Shown here: positions 19,341 through 29,820 of the stretch, one piece after another
Layout: each line of letters opens with the position of its first letter
Numbering within the stretch: position 1 is the first letter of the stretch
From: Rhynchopus sp. YZ270_cl-10
Taxonomy: Eukaryota > Euglenozoa > Diplonemea > Diplonemida > Diplonemidae
NCBI GenBank assembly: GCA_964035575.1
Contig: OZ037844.1
Coordinates: forward strand, 372,001-436,000
Length of the DNA: 64,000 nucleotides
Direction of reading: 5' to 3'
Translations under genes and position numbers: made by a program
The notes under the pieces: generated by a model
What the model saw: only the letters and a program-made list of their open reading frames with translations
Told to the model about the DNA's origin: nothing
Databases searched by the model: none

Positions 19341-20587
19341 TGTTTTTGGCACAAAATAAATCTGCCAAAAAATTTGTGTCCCGGATTGGATTTTGGACCC
19401 CCCGGACCCCATATTTAGAAATAGCCCTGGGCCAAATATGATCAGAGATGCCCCGCCAACGTGCGGAGCCGAAAGCTCGGAATGGGTTTTTGCCGCTGTA
19501 CACTGTAGTATACTACCTGAACTGAGTATGTGTATATCAGTGGCTGTCACGAAAGGTGTCAATTTCAGAATCCCAAAAAAAAAAGTCAAAAATTTTTTTT
19601 GAAAAGTACGTATTTGGGCTTAAATTTGCCCGCTGATTCCATTGGAGCAAGAATTTTGAACTTTTGAAAAAATCAAATTTAGTCAAATCCAAAAAAGCGG
19701 TTTTTGCCGAAAATCTTTTTGAAATCCCGGGATAGGAGCCTAATTTTCCGGAGCTGGAAACTGCGCGGATCTGCATTTCCGGAGTCCGCGCAAAAAAATG
19801 AAAAAAAAAATCGAGAAGATTAGTGGAGTAGAAGTTTAGTGGAAGGTGGTCCACTGGGTTTGGGCACTTTACTACTGTATTCCTATGGGTAAAAACCCGT
19901 TCAAAAGTGCGTATGTGGGCCACCATGTAAAAAAAAGTGGTGAGGGTGAGGCTTTTGTGTTGTTTGAGGGCTTCAAAACCTTATTCAGAGTCTTCTATGT
20001 AGTTTTTTTTTACAACTCGTTGTAAAACCACCTGAATATATGACCTAGGGAACCTACGACAAACGTGACCGACCCATTTTTTGCACCTTTCCACTGTATT
20101 CCGGAGCTGGGGGTGGTAACTCGCCTTGTTGCCCAAGGCAGACCAAGCCACCTCTCCTTTGGGACGTCAGCAGAAGACGCCAGGACCCAAGCACGCACGT
20201 ACTTCGGCAGCAACGCAATTTGCCAGCCATTCTCACAGCTGTCACGAAGCAACATCGCTCCAGCATTACCAGGACAGGTTCTGATTATGAGCCATTTTCC
20301 TTAGTGTTTTCCCCTATTAAAAGTAGTGAAAATTCGATTTTTGGGGGAGAGCCGACCATCCCACAGGAAAAAATGAGGTGCAAAAAATTTAACGCCCATT
20401 CTTTTGAAAATGTGCATGTGAGGAAAAATTCTAAACAGGTAACAGATGCTCAAAAGTGAAAAATTCTGGCGTTAATGGATCGCTAGGGTGGGTAAACTAC
20501 CCAATCCAAAAATTATCGAACAGATTCGTGTTCCAAAAAACCCAAAAAAAAATCCAAAAACCATAGGGTCCCCCCTATGGTTTTTAT

Positions 20588-20950
20588 ACAGTACACAGTA
20601 CACAGTACACAGTACACAGTACACAGTACACAGTACACAGTACACAGTACACAGTACACAGTACACAGTACACAGTACACAGTACACAGTACACAGTACA
20701 CAGTACACAGTACACAGTACACAGTACACAGTACACAGTACACAGTACACAGTACACAGTACACAGTACACAGTACACAGTACACAGTACACAGTACACA
20801 GTACACAGTACACAGTACACAGTACACAGTACACAGTACACAGTACACAGTACACAGTACACAGTACACAGTACACAGTACACAGTACACAGTACACAGT
20901 ACACAGTACACAGTACACAGTACACAGTACACAGTACACAGTACACAGTA
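20588..20950. repeat. (ACAGTAC)n array, about 52 copies
   Basis: A perfect 7-bp tandem repeat with a GTAC palindrome per unit and no interruption. It changes at one point into the (CCAGTAC)n array. Confidence 0.95.
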
Positions 20951-21245
20951 CCCAGTACCCAGTACCCAGTACCCAGTACCCAGTACCCAGTACCCAGTAC
21001 CCAGTACCCAGTACCCAGTACCCAGTACCCAGTACCCAGTACCCAGTACCCAGTACCCAGTACCCAGTACCCAGTACCCAGTACCCAGTACCCAGTACCC
21101 AGTACCCAGTACCCAGTACCCAGTACCCAGTACCCAGTACCCAGTACCCAGTACCCAGTACCCAGTACCCAGTACCCAGTACCCAGTACCCAGTACCCAG
21201 TACCCAGTACCCAGTACCCAGTACCCAGTACCCAGTACCCAGTAC
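20951..21245. repeat. (CCAGTAC)n array, about 42 copies
   Basis: A perfect 7-bp repeat differing from the preceding block by one base per unit (ACAGTAC to CCAGTAC). Boundaries on both sides are sharp. Confidence 0.95.
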
Positions 21246-21872
21246 AGTACAGTACAGTACAGTACAGTACAGTACAGTACAGTACAGTACAGTACAGTAC
21301 AGTACAGTACAGTACAGTACAGTACAGTACAGTACAGTACAGTACAGTACAGTACAGTACAGTACAGTACAGTACAGTACAGTACAGTACAGTACAGTAC
21401 AGTACAGTACAGTACAGTACAGTACAGTACAGTACAGTACAGTACAGTACAGTACAGTACAGTACAGTACAGTACAGTACAGTACAGTACAGTACAGTAC
21501 AGTACAGTACAGTACAGTACAGTACAGTACAGTACAGTACAGTACAGTACAGTACAGTACAGTACAGTACAGTACAGTACAGTACAGTACAGTACAGTAC
21601 AGTACAGTACAGTACAGTACAGTACAGTACAGTACAGTACAGTACAGTACAGTACAGTACAGTACAGTACAGTACAGTACAGTACAGTACAGTACAGTAC
21701 AGTACAGTACAGTACAGTACAGTACAGTACAGTACAGTACAGTACAGTACAGTACAGTACAGTACAGTACAGTACAGTACAGTACAGTACAGTACAGTAC
21801 AGTACAGTACAGTACAGTACAGTACAGTACAGTACAGTACAGTACAGTACAGTACAGTACAGTACAGTACAG
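21246..21872. repeat. (AGTAC)n array, about 125 copies
   Basis: A perfect 5-bp repeat equal to the 7-mers minus two bases. It ends abruptly at AGTGCGATTC. Frames of 430-530 codons through these arrays are artefacts, because the repeats lack stop codons in several frames. Confidence 0.95.
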
Positions 21873-23243
21873 TGCGATTCACATATCAGACAAGATCTCG
21901 TTAGGCGTATACTCTGGGCCTCGTTCACTTAATAAACCACAGATGCAAATTTTTGAGCCTACGACCCCGCATTTAACTCATTTCGATCCGCTGATTTCAA
22001 TCCCAAAAATATTTCAAAAAAATATTTCTGGTGTGGCAATAGTAAAGGGGGGTATGGATATTGGAAAACAGGCCTTCATATACGCCTAACGAGATTTTGG
22101 AAGATATATTCACAAAACTTTCACTACCGCTTCATAAAAATTCACAAAACCATGTGGCTGACGACCCCAAAATAGCACAGTGTGACAGAGTCTAAACAGC
22201 ATTGGTTCACTCATACGACCTGCACACCACACACGACACTGTTGTTGATGTGCACATTCTGCACAACTACGGCGAGGTCGTTGCGAAGCTGTACTGGGTG
22301 CAAGGCGCAGGGGTGCAGCTTTCACAGGCAAAGTTCTATGGGTAGTCCTGCATTGCGACTGTGACGGCATCAGCCGCGCTTATTTTTTCTTCTACAAGCT
22401 TGGTGTCAGGGATGAAACATTGCATGATTTTTCTCTACCTACCACCTCCCGTGCATGAGTCTGTGTATAAGTCCGATTTTTGGGCCCCCGGACTTATACA
22501 CCGGTTTGCGCACGCAGGAACCCAGACCCACGCAGTGGCACATTACCTCAGTAGTGACCCACACACGAGGGAATGTGACACAGCAAAAATTTTTCCCCCA
22601 GACCCTGTCTTCATGCACCTTCGGCACAACGCCGCAGGCAGGCCAAACAGCGTATAGAATTTGTTGTTTGTAAGCTACCCGCATGTTGAAGGGCCACATT
22701 TCGCCCTCCACTAATTGCTTTTGTTTTTGACTTATTTTTGCCCCCCCCCAAATGCACCGATATTACGACCGGCGTAATATCGGTCGGGCTGTATGAATTT
22801 TCATCACCACAAAACAAATTACCCCAAATCACCCCACACAAAATGAAAGTCAGTGTGGTGGAAGGGGGCTGGCTGCACTTTCCGCGCACATTTCCCATGT
22901 TGGCAGAAGAGAACATGGTCAATGATGTGTGGGGTAACATCTCCACCATTCCTCCGGGCTACCCCTCCAAAAACGCCCCACTTGTTCGTTGCTTTTCAGC
23001 CCAGAACCCTGTTTCTATTCACTTACCTGTACTGGTAAGATTGCCACTACAATTCGCACTCTATCCTCCCGCCCAATCGTCCACAACAAAAGTGCACACA
23101 AGCATCAAGACATGCGGAGACGAGCCGGTTACGTTTAACCCGATGCGTCCCACAGAATTTTTTGGGATTTCAAGGAAGTAGCGAGGTCAACAGGAATGCG
23201 GGGACGAGCCAGATAACGCAACCCGATAGCGGCGACAGATTGC

Positions 23244-23362
23244 GCCCGCGCGCACCCACCCCGCGAAGCGGGGTGGGTGCGTGCGGGCGCTGCGCAGCGA
23301 AGCCTTTGCGCGAAGCGCAAAGGCGAGCGGAGCCGGGGGGTCTGGGGGGCGGAGCCCCCCAG
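23244..23362. repeat. Cluster of three strong palindromes
   Basis: 23244-23288 has 21-bp arms around GAA (one mismatch). 23302-23324 has 10-bp arms around GAA. 23342-23362 is CTGGGGGGC-GGA-GCCCCCCAG. All three have purine triloops. Possible replication-pausing or RNA-hairpin sites; no gene is present. Confidence 0.8.
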
Positions 23363-24654
23363 AAATTTTTTTTTAATAAGGGCACGGTAATTTTTATTTT
23401 TGGTAAGCGTCTGCGTGCGTACTTTTTTTTTGAGATTCCAGGGAAAAAAATTATGCAGAAAAAAAAATTATAAAGGGGGGCCCTCAATAACTCAAGAATG
23501 TATTTTAGGTAAAAAATGTATATTTTTCAGCGCAAATTGACCCCATCACAGCACACACAGACTCCTGAGAGCCGAAATCAAAAAAAAAATCCCCCGATTT
23601 TTTGTGGGCAAAAATTGGTGGGAAAATATTTTTGGTACCTGTATTTCCCCCACTGTAATTTTCCTCTATAATTTTTTTCACCACTCATAATTTTTTTTAC
23701 TGCATAATTTTTTTTTGCGTGCGTGCGTACTTTTTTTTGAGAAGTGCTCTGACGCTTACCAAGAAAAAAATTACCGTGCCCTAACAGAGTATTTTTCCCT
23801 GTTTCCAGGTGTATTTTTGGGTGTCTTGCAGGGTGCATCTAAAAAATTAGAAAATTTAAAAACGAAAACGAAAACGCCTTATTTGGGCTTTTTCGCGACC
23901 GCTCTTTCCAATCCGAAAATTATCGACCCTATTTTTTTACAACCTGGTATAGTCATATCACACCCCCAGTCAACATCAGCCAAAAAGTCACTTTTTCAAA
24001 AACGGATTCTCGCACTTGAAGGTGCAAAAAGGGCTCAGATCGCTTCAAAACGTGCGTTTTGAACCGAACGACAACCCTCTCTGAATTCACGACATTTTTT
24101 CTCGACCCGATTAGTGGAGTAGATATTTGTTATTACCCCCTGGTTACCCTACTGACACATTTTCAAAAGAATGGGTGTAAAAAAAAGTACGGAATTGAGA
24201 GATTTTTGACGAATGAATCCAAAGAAAGCATTTTCGAAAAAAATATTCAACTTCTGGTCGGTCCACAGGCCAGTTTCCTTAGGCCACTTTTTCGACCCTC
24301 ATCCCACAATCCCGGGGAGGGGGAGAAAAAAATTTCCCCCGGAAACTGCGCGGATCTGCATTTCCGGAGTCCGCGCAAAAAAATGCAAAAAAAATCGATA
24401 AGATTAGTGGAGTAGAAGTTTAGTGGAAGGTGGTCCACCAAATTGACACCTTTCGTGACAGCCACTGATATGTCCGAGCCTCGACCAACACGGACATATG
24501 CACGGGGGGGCGTAGGTATTTGGTGTTGTTCATTTACCCTACCACTTTCCGCAATCGATCCGGAAATGCAATTGGGCTCAATTTCGGGTATTTTAGGATG
24601 ACGACAAAAGTGGGCGTACCCCCTTGTTTAAAGTTTAATGTACACCTTCAAAAT

Positions 24655-24760
24655 TTTTTCCGCTCGCTACGCTCGCGGAGGTACACCTTCAATTTTTTCC
24701 CCGCTCGCTTCGCTCGCGGAAGTACACCTTAAAAATTTTCCGCTCGCTACGCCAGGCCTT
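24655..24760. repeat. CGCTCGCTNCGCTCGCGG array, minor block
   Basis: Three units of the about 42-bp repeat described at 25800-26195, the last cut short at CGCTACGCCAGGCC. A single unit also lies at 16793-16855. Confidence 0.85.
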
Positions 24761-25799
24761 TTTCTAAATCCGGTCCCCGTCCCAGATTTGGAAAAATAAA
24801 TTTTTTTCCCGCACTTTTTTTCCCGCCGTCTCTACTGCGTTTTAGGGGTTCACAGGGGCTCAGAGGAGCCCGAGAAAAAATACCACGTGTCTGGATGAGA
24901 CCGCTCATGCAAAATAACCAGTTTTTGGGGGAGGGAAAAAAAAGGGGGGGAGGGGTGCCGAATCCAGAATGGCCCCCCACCATCACCAAGTCCCCCTGTG
25001 GTTGAACGGGAGTACCTTGGGGAACTGGGTTGCTGACCGCACCATCCAGGCTGTACCTCAAATTTTTTTTGCCTGCGGCGCCATTTTTCATTTTTTGCTC
25101 GCAAAAAAGGGTTCGTTGAGTGACTCTGTGGTGTAAAAAGCTAGATTTTTACACCGTGCCCTAAATTTTTTTTTGCCTGCGGCGCCATTTTTTTTGTATT
25201 TTTTTTGCTCCGCAAAAAAAAATACAGTCCATCTGTTCCCAATGTCTTCCCTGTTCAGCATCGCCAAAAAATATCTCATGGACCACACTTCGCTGAGGCG
25301 GTGCACGAACCAATGGTTCATTTTCTTTCAAGTCTGCCTCGATAAAGAAATCTCTGAAACTCATCAGAAAACAGTGGTAGTTTTTCCGAGAGACCACAAA
25401 GTGAGGTGGGCAAACGCCACTTTCGGAGGATTACTGCAGCCCTGGCCAACCTGGAGCCCTCCATCACCCTCGTCGAGGCACAAGTACCCCCTCCGCCATT
25501 CTTCCACACTATCCGTGAGGACAATTTTACGCTGCGTATGAGTAAGGGGCCAGCCCATATCAGCTTTGTCTAAAAAATCCCTCCACCCATCACCCAAATA
25601 TGGCCCAGATTGTGTTCAAATGGGTCAAATTTTCACAGCGCTTCCCAAATTTGTCATGGAGGCGGGCGCAAAGCGCAAAAAAACCCCGAAAAAGGGCACA
25701 AAAATCACACAAAAAAGACGCGAAAAGGGCGGGAAAAGGGCGGGAAAAAAACCGGTCCCCAGCCGAAAAAACCCCGGAAAATAGGCCCGTCACGGTTCA

Positions 25800-26195
25800 G
25801 GCCTGCGCTACGCTCGCGGAGGTACACCTTCAATTTTTTTCCCGCTCGCTTCGCTCGCGGAAGTACACCTTAAAAATTTTCCGCTCGCTACGCTCGCGGA
25901 GGTACACCTTAAAATATTTTCCCGCTCGCTGCGCTCGCGGCGGTACACCTTCAAAAAATTTTCCGCTCGCTACGCTCGCGGAGGTACACCTTAAAATATT
26001 TTCCCGCTCGCTTCGCTCGCGGAAGTACACCTTAAAAATTTTCCGCTCGCTACGCTCGCGGAGGTACACCTTAAAATATTTTCCCGCTCGCTGCGCTCGC
26101 GGCGGTACACCTTCAAAAAATTTTCCGCTCGCTTCGCTCGCGGAAGTACACCTTAAAAATTTTCCGCTCGCTACGCTCGCGGAGGTACACCTTAA
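25800..26195. repeat. CGCTCGCTNCGCTCGCGG array, main block, about 9 units
   Basis: Units of about 42 bp consist of a GC-rich core (CGCTCGCTNCGCTCGCGG, N = A, T or G), GARGTACACCTT and an AT-rich linker. Neighbouring units alternate in core base and linker, giving a higher-order period of several units. The core can form a mini-hairpin centred on GCGAAGC. There are no unique spacers between repeats, so this is not a CRISPR array. Confidence 0.9.
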
Positions 26196-26363
26196 ACTTT
26201 AAATTTTTGTTAACCCCTTACCCCAAGCCGTTTTTTGGACCCACTCAGAGATTACGCTCCACGTGTGGAACGTATGGAAATCCATACGTGAATTGTTTTT
26301 GAAAAGGTGGAATCCATACGTGTCCATACTTAGGTAATTTGGGTTTTGGATTGGGGCTGGGGT

Positions 26364-26409
26364 GGGGTAGGTGAGGGGTGGGGCTCCGCCCCCACCTCTC
26401 ACCTACCCC
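26364..26409. repeat. Long GC-rich palindrome
   Basis: Arms GGGGTAGGTGAG and CTCACCTACCCC enclose a second palindrome GGGGCTCCGCCCC. Located just outside the GC-palindrome array. Confidence 0.75.
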
Positions 26410-27130
26410 CTACAGAATCCTATTTGTAGGAGACAATTTTCTATTTTACCGGAAAAGGAGCATGCAGCATGGCGAAAGAAAAAAAGTAGCGTACCGTGCG
26501 CCTGCGGCGCTAGATTGCAGTACACCCTTCCCGTGACATAGTAGGCAATTTTAATCGCAATTTTAGAAATGTTGCGTACCGTGGCTTCGCCAGTGCCATG
26601 ACTGATGATTTCTCCAGTTCTTCGAACTTTCACAGCCCTTCTCAACTAACTTTGCCAGGGAGAGCGCGCGCGAAGCGCGAATTGTTTTTGCTTAGAATTG
26701 TACGTGTTGAAAATCCATACGTACTTTTTTTTATTTTTGGGGGAGCTGCGTAATCCCTGGACCCACTTTTGAGTTTTGGTTTTTGGGACTTTCCAACCGG
26801 TAAAGGGACCCCAGATGCAAATGTTTGATCGTACCTGGCCGTAATTGAAAGATTTTGAACACGGCTTTCAATTCCATTTTTTAAGTACCTATCCCCCCCG
26901 TGGATATGTCCGGACCCATTTTGATGTGTTTTTGCCCGGCACTTTCCTGAAAATTTTCCGGACATATCCACATATGAGGGGAGATGCCCCGCCAACGTGC
27001 GGGGCCGAAAGCTCGGAATGGGTTTTTGCCCGTAAACTCGTGTTTTTTTTTTTTTTTTTGAAATATGATTTTGAAATATGAAATATGATATATGATGCCC
27101 CCCAAAACCCCTTCTTACCGATAGCCCTGC

Positions 27131-27239
27131 TGTCAGGGGGGAAAAAAAAAATTTTTTTTTTCCAGCTGAAAATTGTCTTTGCCAAAAAAAAATGTTTCGC
27201 GGTTTCAAACGTGGGGGGCAAAAAAAAGCCACCCATATG
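27131..27239 (-). repeat. Right terminal inverted repeat of the 12-kb block
   Basis: Reverse complement of 15301-15410. Inward of the repeat, CAGGGCTATCGGTAAG (minus strand) continues the match to 16473-16488 on the left, on the far side of the nested element at 15413-16462, so the inverted repeat was longer before that insertion. Confidence 0.7.
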
Positions 27240-27600
27240 CAATCAATAAAGTGATAGTACATGGCGCTGTGTGAAAAAACGAGTATTTTTCTGCGCGTGA
27301 TAAATTGGGGGAGAATAAAACACTTGTTGCAACGAGCTTGTTGCATTCCCACTATCGTTTCCGCTGCGCACGTACTTAGGAAAAAAGGGCAAAACCCGAA
27401 TGAGGTATTGCCTTGTCCTAGTCCCTTCTAACCTTGACCAAAATGCAAGTGGTTGAAATACAATTCTTGCTCTGTGTGTAAACTGTTTCATCTACAGATT
27501 CTTCTCAGAGACACGTCAGATGTCAGGGACGAGAAGTGGAAGTGCTCGTACCCCATACTGCCGTCGACGCTGGCACGAGGGGCTTGACGCGTCCACAGCA
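27240..27600. other. Ankyrin spacer sequence between the 12-kb block and gene 4
   Basis: From about 27380 to 27600 it is almost identical to 29610-29820, the 3' flank of ankyrin gene 5, which places it as native ankyrin-cluster sequence. 27240-27380 is unique. No gene is seen. Confidence 0.6.
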
Positions 27601-29193
27601 TCATTCTTCTGCACCGTGCTTGAGGAGAACCTGCTCCACATCTGCATGTTGTTTCTCCTTCGCATAGTGCAACGCAGTGTGGCCCAAAAAATCCCCGTGG
27701 ATCACATCCACCTTGTTCAAGCCCACAAGATAGCGCACAGTCTCGGTGTATCCAAAATATGCCGCAACGATAAGACATGTGTACCCATCGTCGTCCACCA
27801 CACTCACGTCCGCACCTGCTTCCACCAACATCTTCACAATTTTCAGTTCCCCACCCTCACAAGCCCAGTGAAGAGGTGTGCTTCCTCTATAATCCTTTGC
27901 ATCGATGTCTGCCCCTGCATCAATGAGCAACTTCGACACAGCTGAGTGCTTCGATAACACTGCGCGGTGCAGTGGAGTTAAGTCCTCGTTATTTGACCGA
28001 TTCACATCCACCTCAGGCATGCACAGAAGAGTACGTACAGTCTTGGTGTGTCCATTGTCAGCCGCAAGCATGACACACGTCTCTCCTTCGTTGTCTGTGA
28101 CACGCACTCCTGCACCTGCTCTGACCAACATCTTCACCACTCGCAGATTCCCAAACTCGCTCTCCGCGAGGAGTGGCGAACGTCCGTTGTTATGCTTAAC
28201 CTCAATGTCTGCCCCTGCATCAAGGAGCACCTCCACCACATTTGCATGGTGTTCATCAGCTGCATGGAGCAACGCAGTGCAGCCGTCATTATCCTTGTGA
28301 TCCACGTCGACCTGCGGCAAACCCACAAGATAGCGCACAGTCTCAGTGTGTCCAAGATGCGCCGCATCGATAAGACATGTGTGCCCATTCTCCTCTGTAG
28401 CACACACATCTGCACCTGCTTCCACCAACATCTTCACAATGTCGAGTTCCCCACCCTCAGAAGCATAGTGAAGAGGTGTGATTCCTCTAACATCCTTTGC
28501 ATCGATGTCTGCCCCTGCATCAATGAGCAACTTCGACACATCTGAGTGCTTCTTTAACACTGCGCCGTGCAGAGCAGAGTCGTCGGTGTGTCCATGACAT
28601 GCCGCAAACATAAGACATGTGCATCCGCAGTTGCACGTACTACACACTCCCGCACCTGCTTCCACCAACATCTTCACAACTGCGAGTGCTCCTGAACGAC
28701 AAGCCAAGTGCAGAGGCGAACGTCCCATGTCATCCTTTGTCTCGATGTCTGCCCCTGCATCAATGAGCACCTGACACACTGCAGGGTCCTCCCACATGGC
28801 TGGACAGGGTCGGTTTTCTCCTTCCTCCTTCCCGTGTGGGACAAACGCAACGTTGCTGCAGACTGACTTCCAATGCTGCAAGAGGACCTCCGTGCACGCA
28901 GTGTGGTCTGCGTGGACGCACTCACTCAGCAGCATCCCGAAGCCCATCTGCGTTGTCTCAACATACGGAAGAAGCAGTGCGAGGCATTCATCGTGGTTCC
29001 CTCTGCATGCCTCGTGCACAGCATCGAAGGCAACCGTTTTGCTGTCTGTGTCTGGTCTGAGCTTCTTCAGTCCCACCCGCACGGCAGTCGTGTCGCCGTT
29101 CCTGGCAGCCTCCACCAAGACCGAGTCTGCAGAAACTGTTGTGCTGTGTGGTGTCTCGTCAGGTGTGCTGTCTGCGTGTTGCTCCTTCGACAT
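27601..29193 (-). CDS. Ankyrin-repeat protein 4, 530 aa, four triads with one fused repeat
   Basis: The ATG at 29193 (MSKEQHADSTPDE) matches the family start. The frame is open 73 codons further upstream, but that part is the conserved non-coding 5' flank of other members. The N-terminus is unusual: ETPHSTT replaces EKAPKRR, losing the basic cluster. In the first triad the second repeat runs AACHGHT and jumps straight to DDSALHGAVL, missing about 25 residues, so two repeats are fused in frame. The rest is three regular triads ending LLKHGAEE. Confidence 0.82.
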   Translation of the reverse strand: MSKEQHADSTPDETPHSTTVSADSVLVEAARNGDTTAVRVGLKKLRPDTDSKTVAFDAVHEACRGNHDECLALLLPYVETTQMGFGMLLSECVHADHTACTEVLLQHWKSVCSNVAFVPHGKEEGENRPCPAMWEDPAVCQVLIDAGADIETKDDMGRSPLHLACRSGALAVVKMLVEAGAGVCSTCNCGCTCLMFAACHGHTDDSALHGAVLKKHSDVSKLLIDAGADIDAKDVRGITPLHYASEGGELDIVKMLVEAGADVCATEENGHTCLIDAAHLGHTETVRYLVGLPQVDVDHKDNDGCTALLHAADEHHANVVEVLLDAGADIEVKHNNGRSPLLAESEFGNLRVVKMLVRAGAGVRVTDNEGETCVMLAADNGHTKTVRTLLCMPEVDVNRSNNEDLTPLHRAVLSKHSAVSKLLIDAGADIDAKDYRGSTPLHWACEGGELKIVKMLVEAGADVSVVDDDGYTCLIVAAYFGYTETVRYLVGLNKVDVIHGDFLGHTALHYAKEKQHADVEQVLLKHGAEE

Positions 29194-29464
29194 GGTTTTT
29201 GAAGATGTTGATTCAATGTTGTGTCTTTTGTGCTGTTTCTTTTTGTGGAGGTTGTGAGGTGAGTGGGTGTCCTTGAACTGCCTCCCACCCTTGACAAGCA
29301 CAGCCACAGTGGAAAATGGGTGGTGTGGAAGTCTCCCTCCTGAGGGTGGTGGTGGGAATCTATCTGCCTTAAGACGAGGAGGTGAGGGAGGGGGTCTGTA
29401 AGATAAAAACATCGTTCAGTCTTGTTCATTTTCATAATGTATTTACCAGGTGGAAAAATCGCTC

Positions 29465-29600
29465 ACTCACCCCAAACGACGGAGTTTTGTGTTGGTGGTG
29501 TCTGCCTGCTCAAGGAGAACCTGCACTGCACACGACAGCTTGTTCTGTTCTGCATTCTTTGTTGAAATGCTCCTTCTTCACACATCCAGTGATGAAGGGG
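29465..29600 (-). pseudogene. Short chimeric fragment: 157-aa-gene exon end plus ankyrin tail
   Basis: About 24 bp matching the end of exon 1 of the 157-aa gene (ACCCCAAACGACGGAGT) join to the ankyrin 3'-flank remnant (TGTCTGCCTGCTCAAGGAGA onwards). It is the same pair of pieces, in the same order, as at 14690-14945. Confidence 0.6.
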
Positions 29601-29820
29601 AAAGAAGGTCAAAACCCGAATGAGGTATTGCCTTGTCCTAGTCCCTTCTAACCTTGACCAAAATGCAAGTGGTTGAAATACAATTCTTGCTCTGTGTGTA
29701 AACTGTTTCATCTACAGATTCTTCTCGGAGACACGTCAGATGTCAGGGACGAGAAGTGGAAGTGCTCGTACCCCATACTGCCGTCGACGCTGGCACGAGG
29801 GGCTTGACGCGTCCACAGCA

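Larger units (their letters stand above)
15301..27239. mobile_element. 12-kb gene-free block with terminal inverted repeats
   Basis: The left end 15301-15410 (CATATGGGTGAATTTTTTTT...) is repeated in inverted orientation at 27131-27239 with about 95% identity over 110 bp, including a shared TTTGGCAAAGACAATTTTCA segment. No target-site duplication is evident. No protein-coding gene is supported inside; all long frames are tandem-repeat artefacts. The interior holds nested insertions, palindromes, six kinds of tandem array and rearranged dispersed repeats. The ends suggest a very large non-autonomous DNA element, or a segment bounded by two inverted copies of a smaller one. It sits between ankyrin genes 3 and 4. 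Confidence 0.6.

Noticed and set aside
16681-21872. Telomeric or subtelomeric origin of the short arrays
   Set aside because: Units are palindrome-cored 5-, 7- and 8-mers without G-strand/C-strand asymmetry, and ankyrin-cluster sequence continues on both sides.
20488-22089. Frames of 430-530 codons on both strands (HSTQYTV, STVQY, VLYCT repeats)
   Set aside because: They exist only because the 7-mer and 5-mer arrays lack stops in several frames; there is no start context, domain or neighbour to support a protein.
25800-26195. Regular repeat array that could suggest CRISPR
   Set aside because: There are no unique spacers of constant length, units vary and the context is eukaryotic.
29194-29412. 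73-codon N-terminal extension of ankyrin gene 4
   Set aside because: The sequence is the conserved 5' flank of the family, which contains stops in the other copies.
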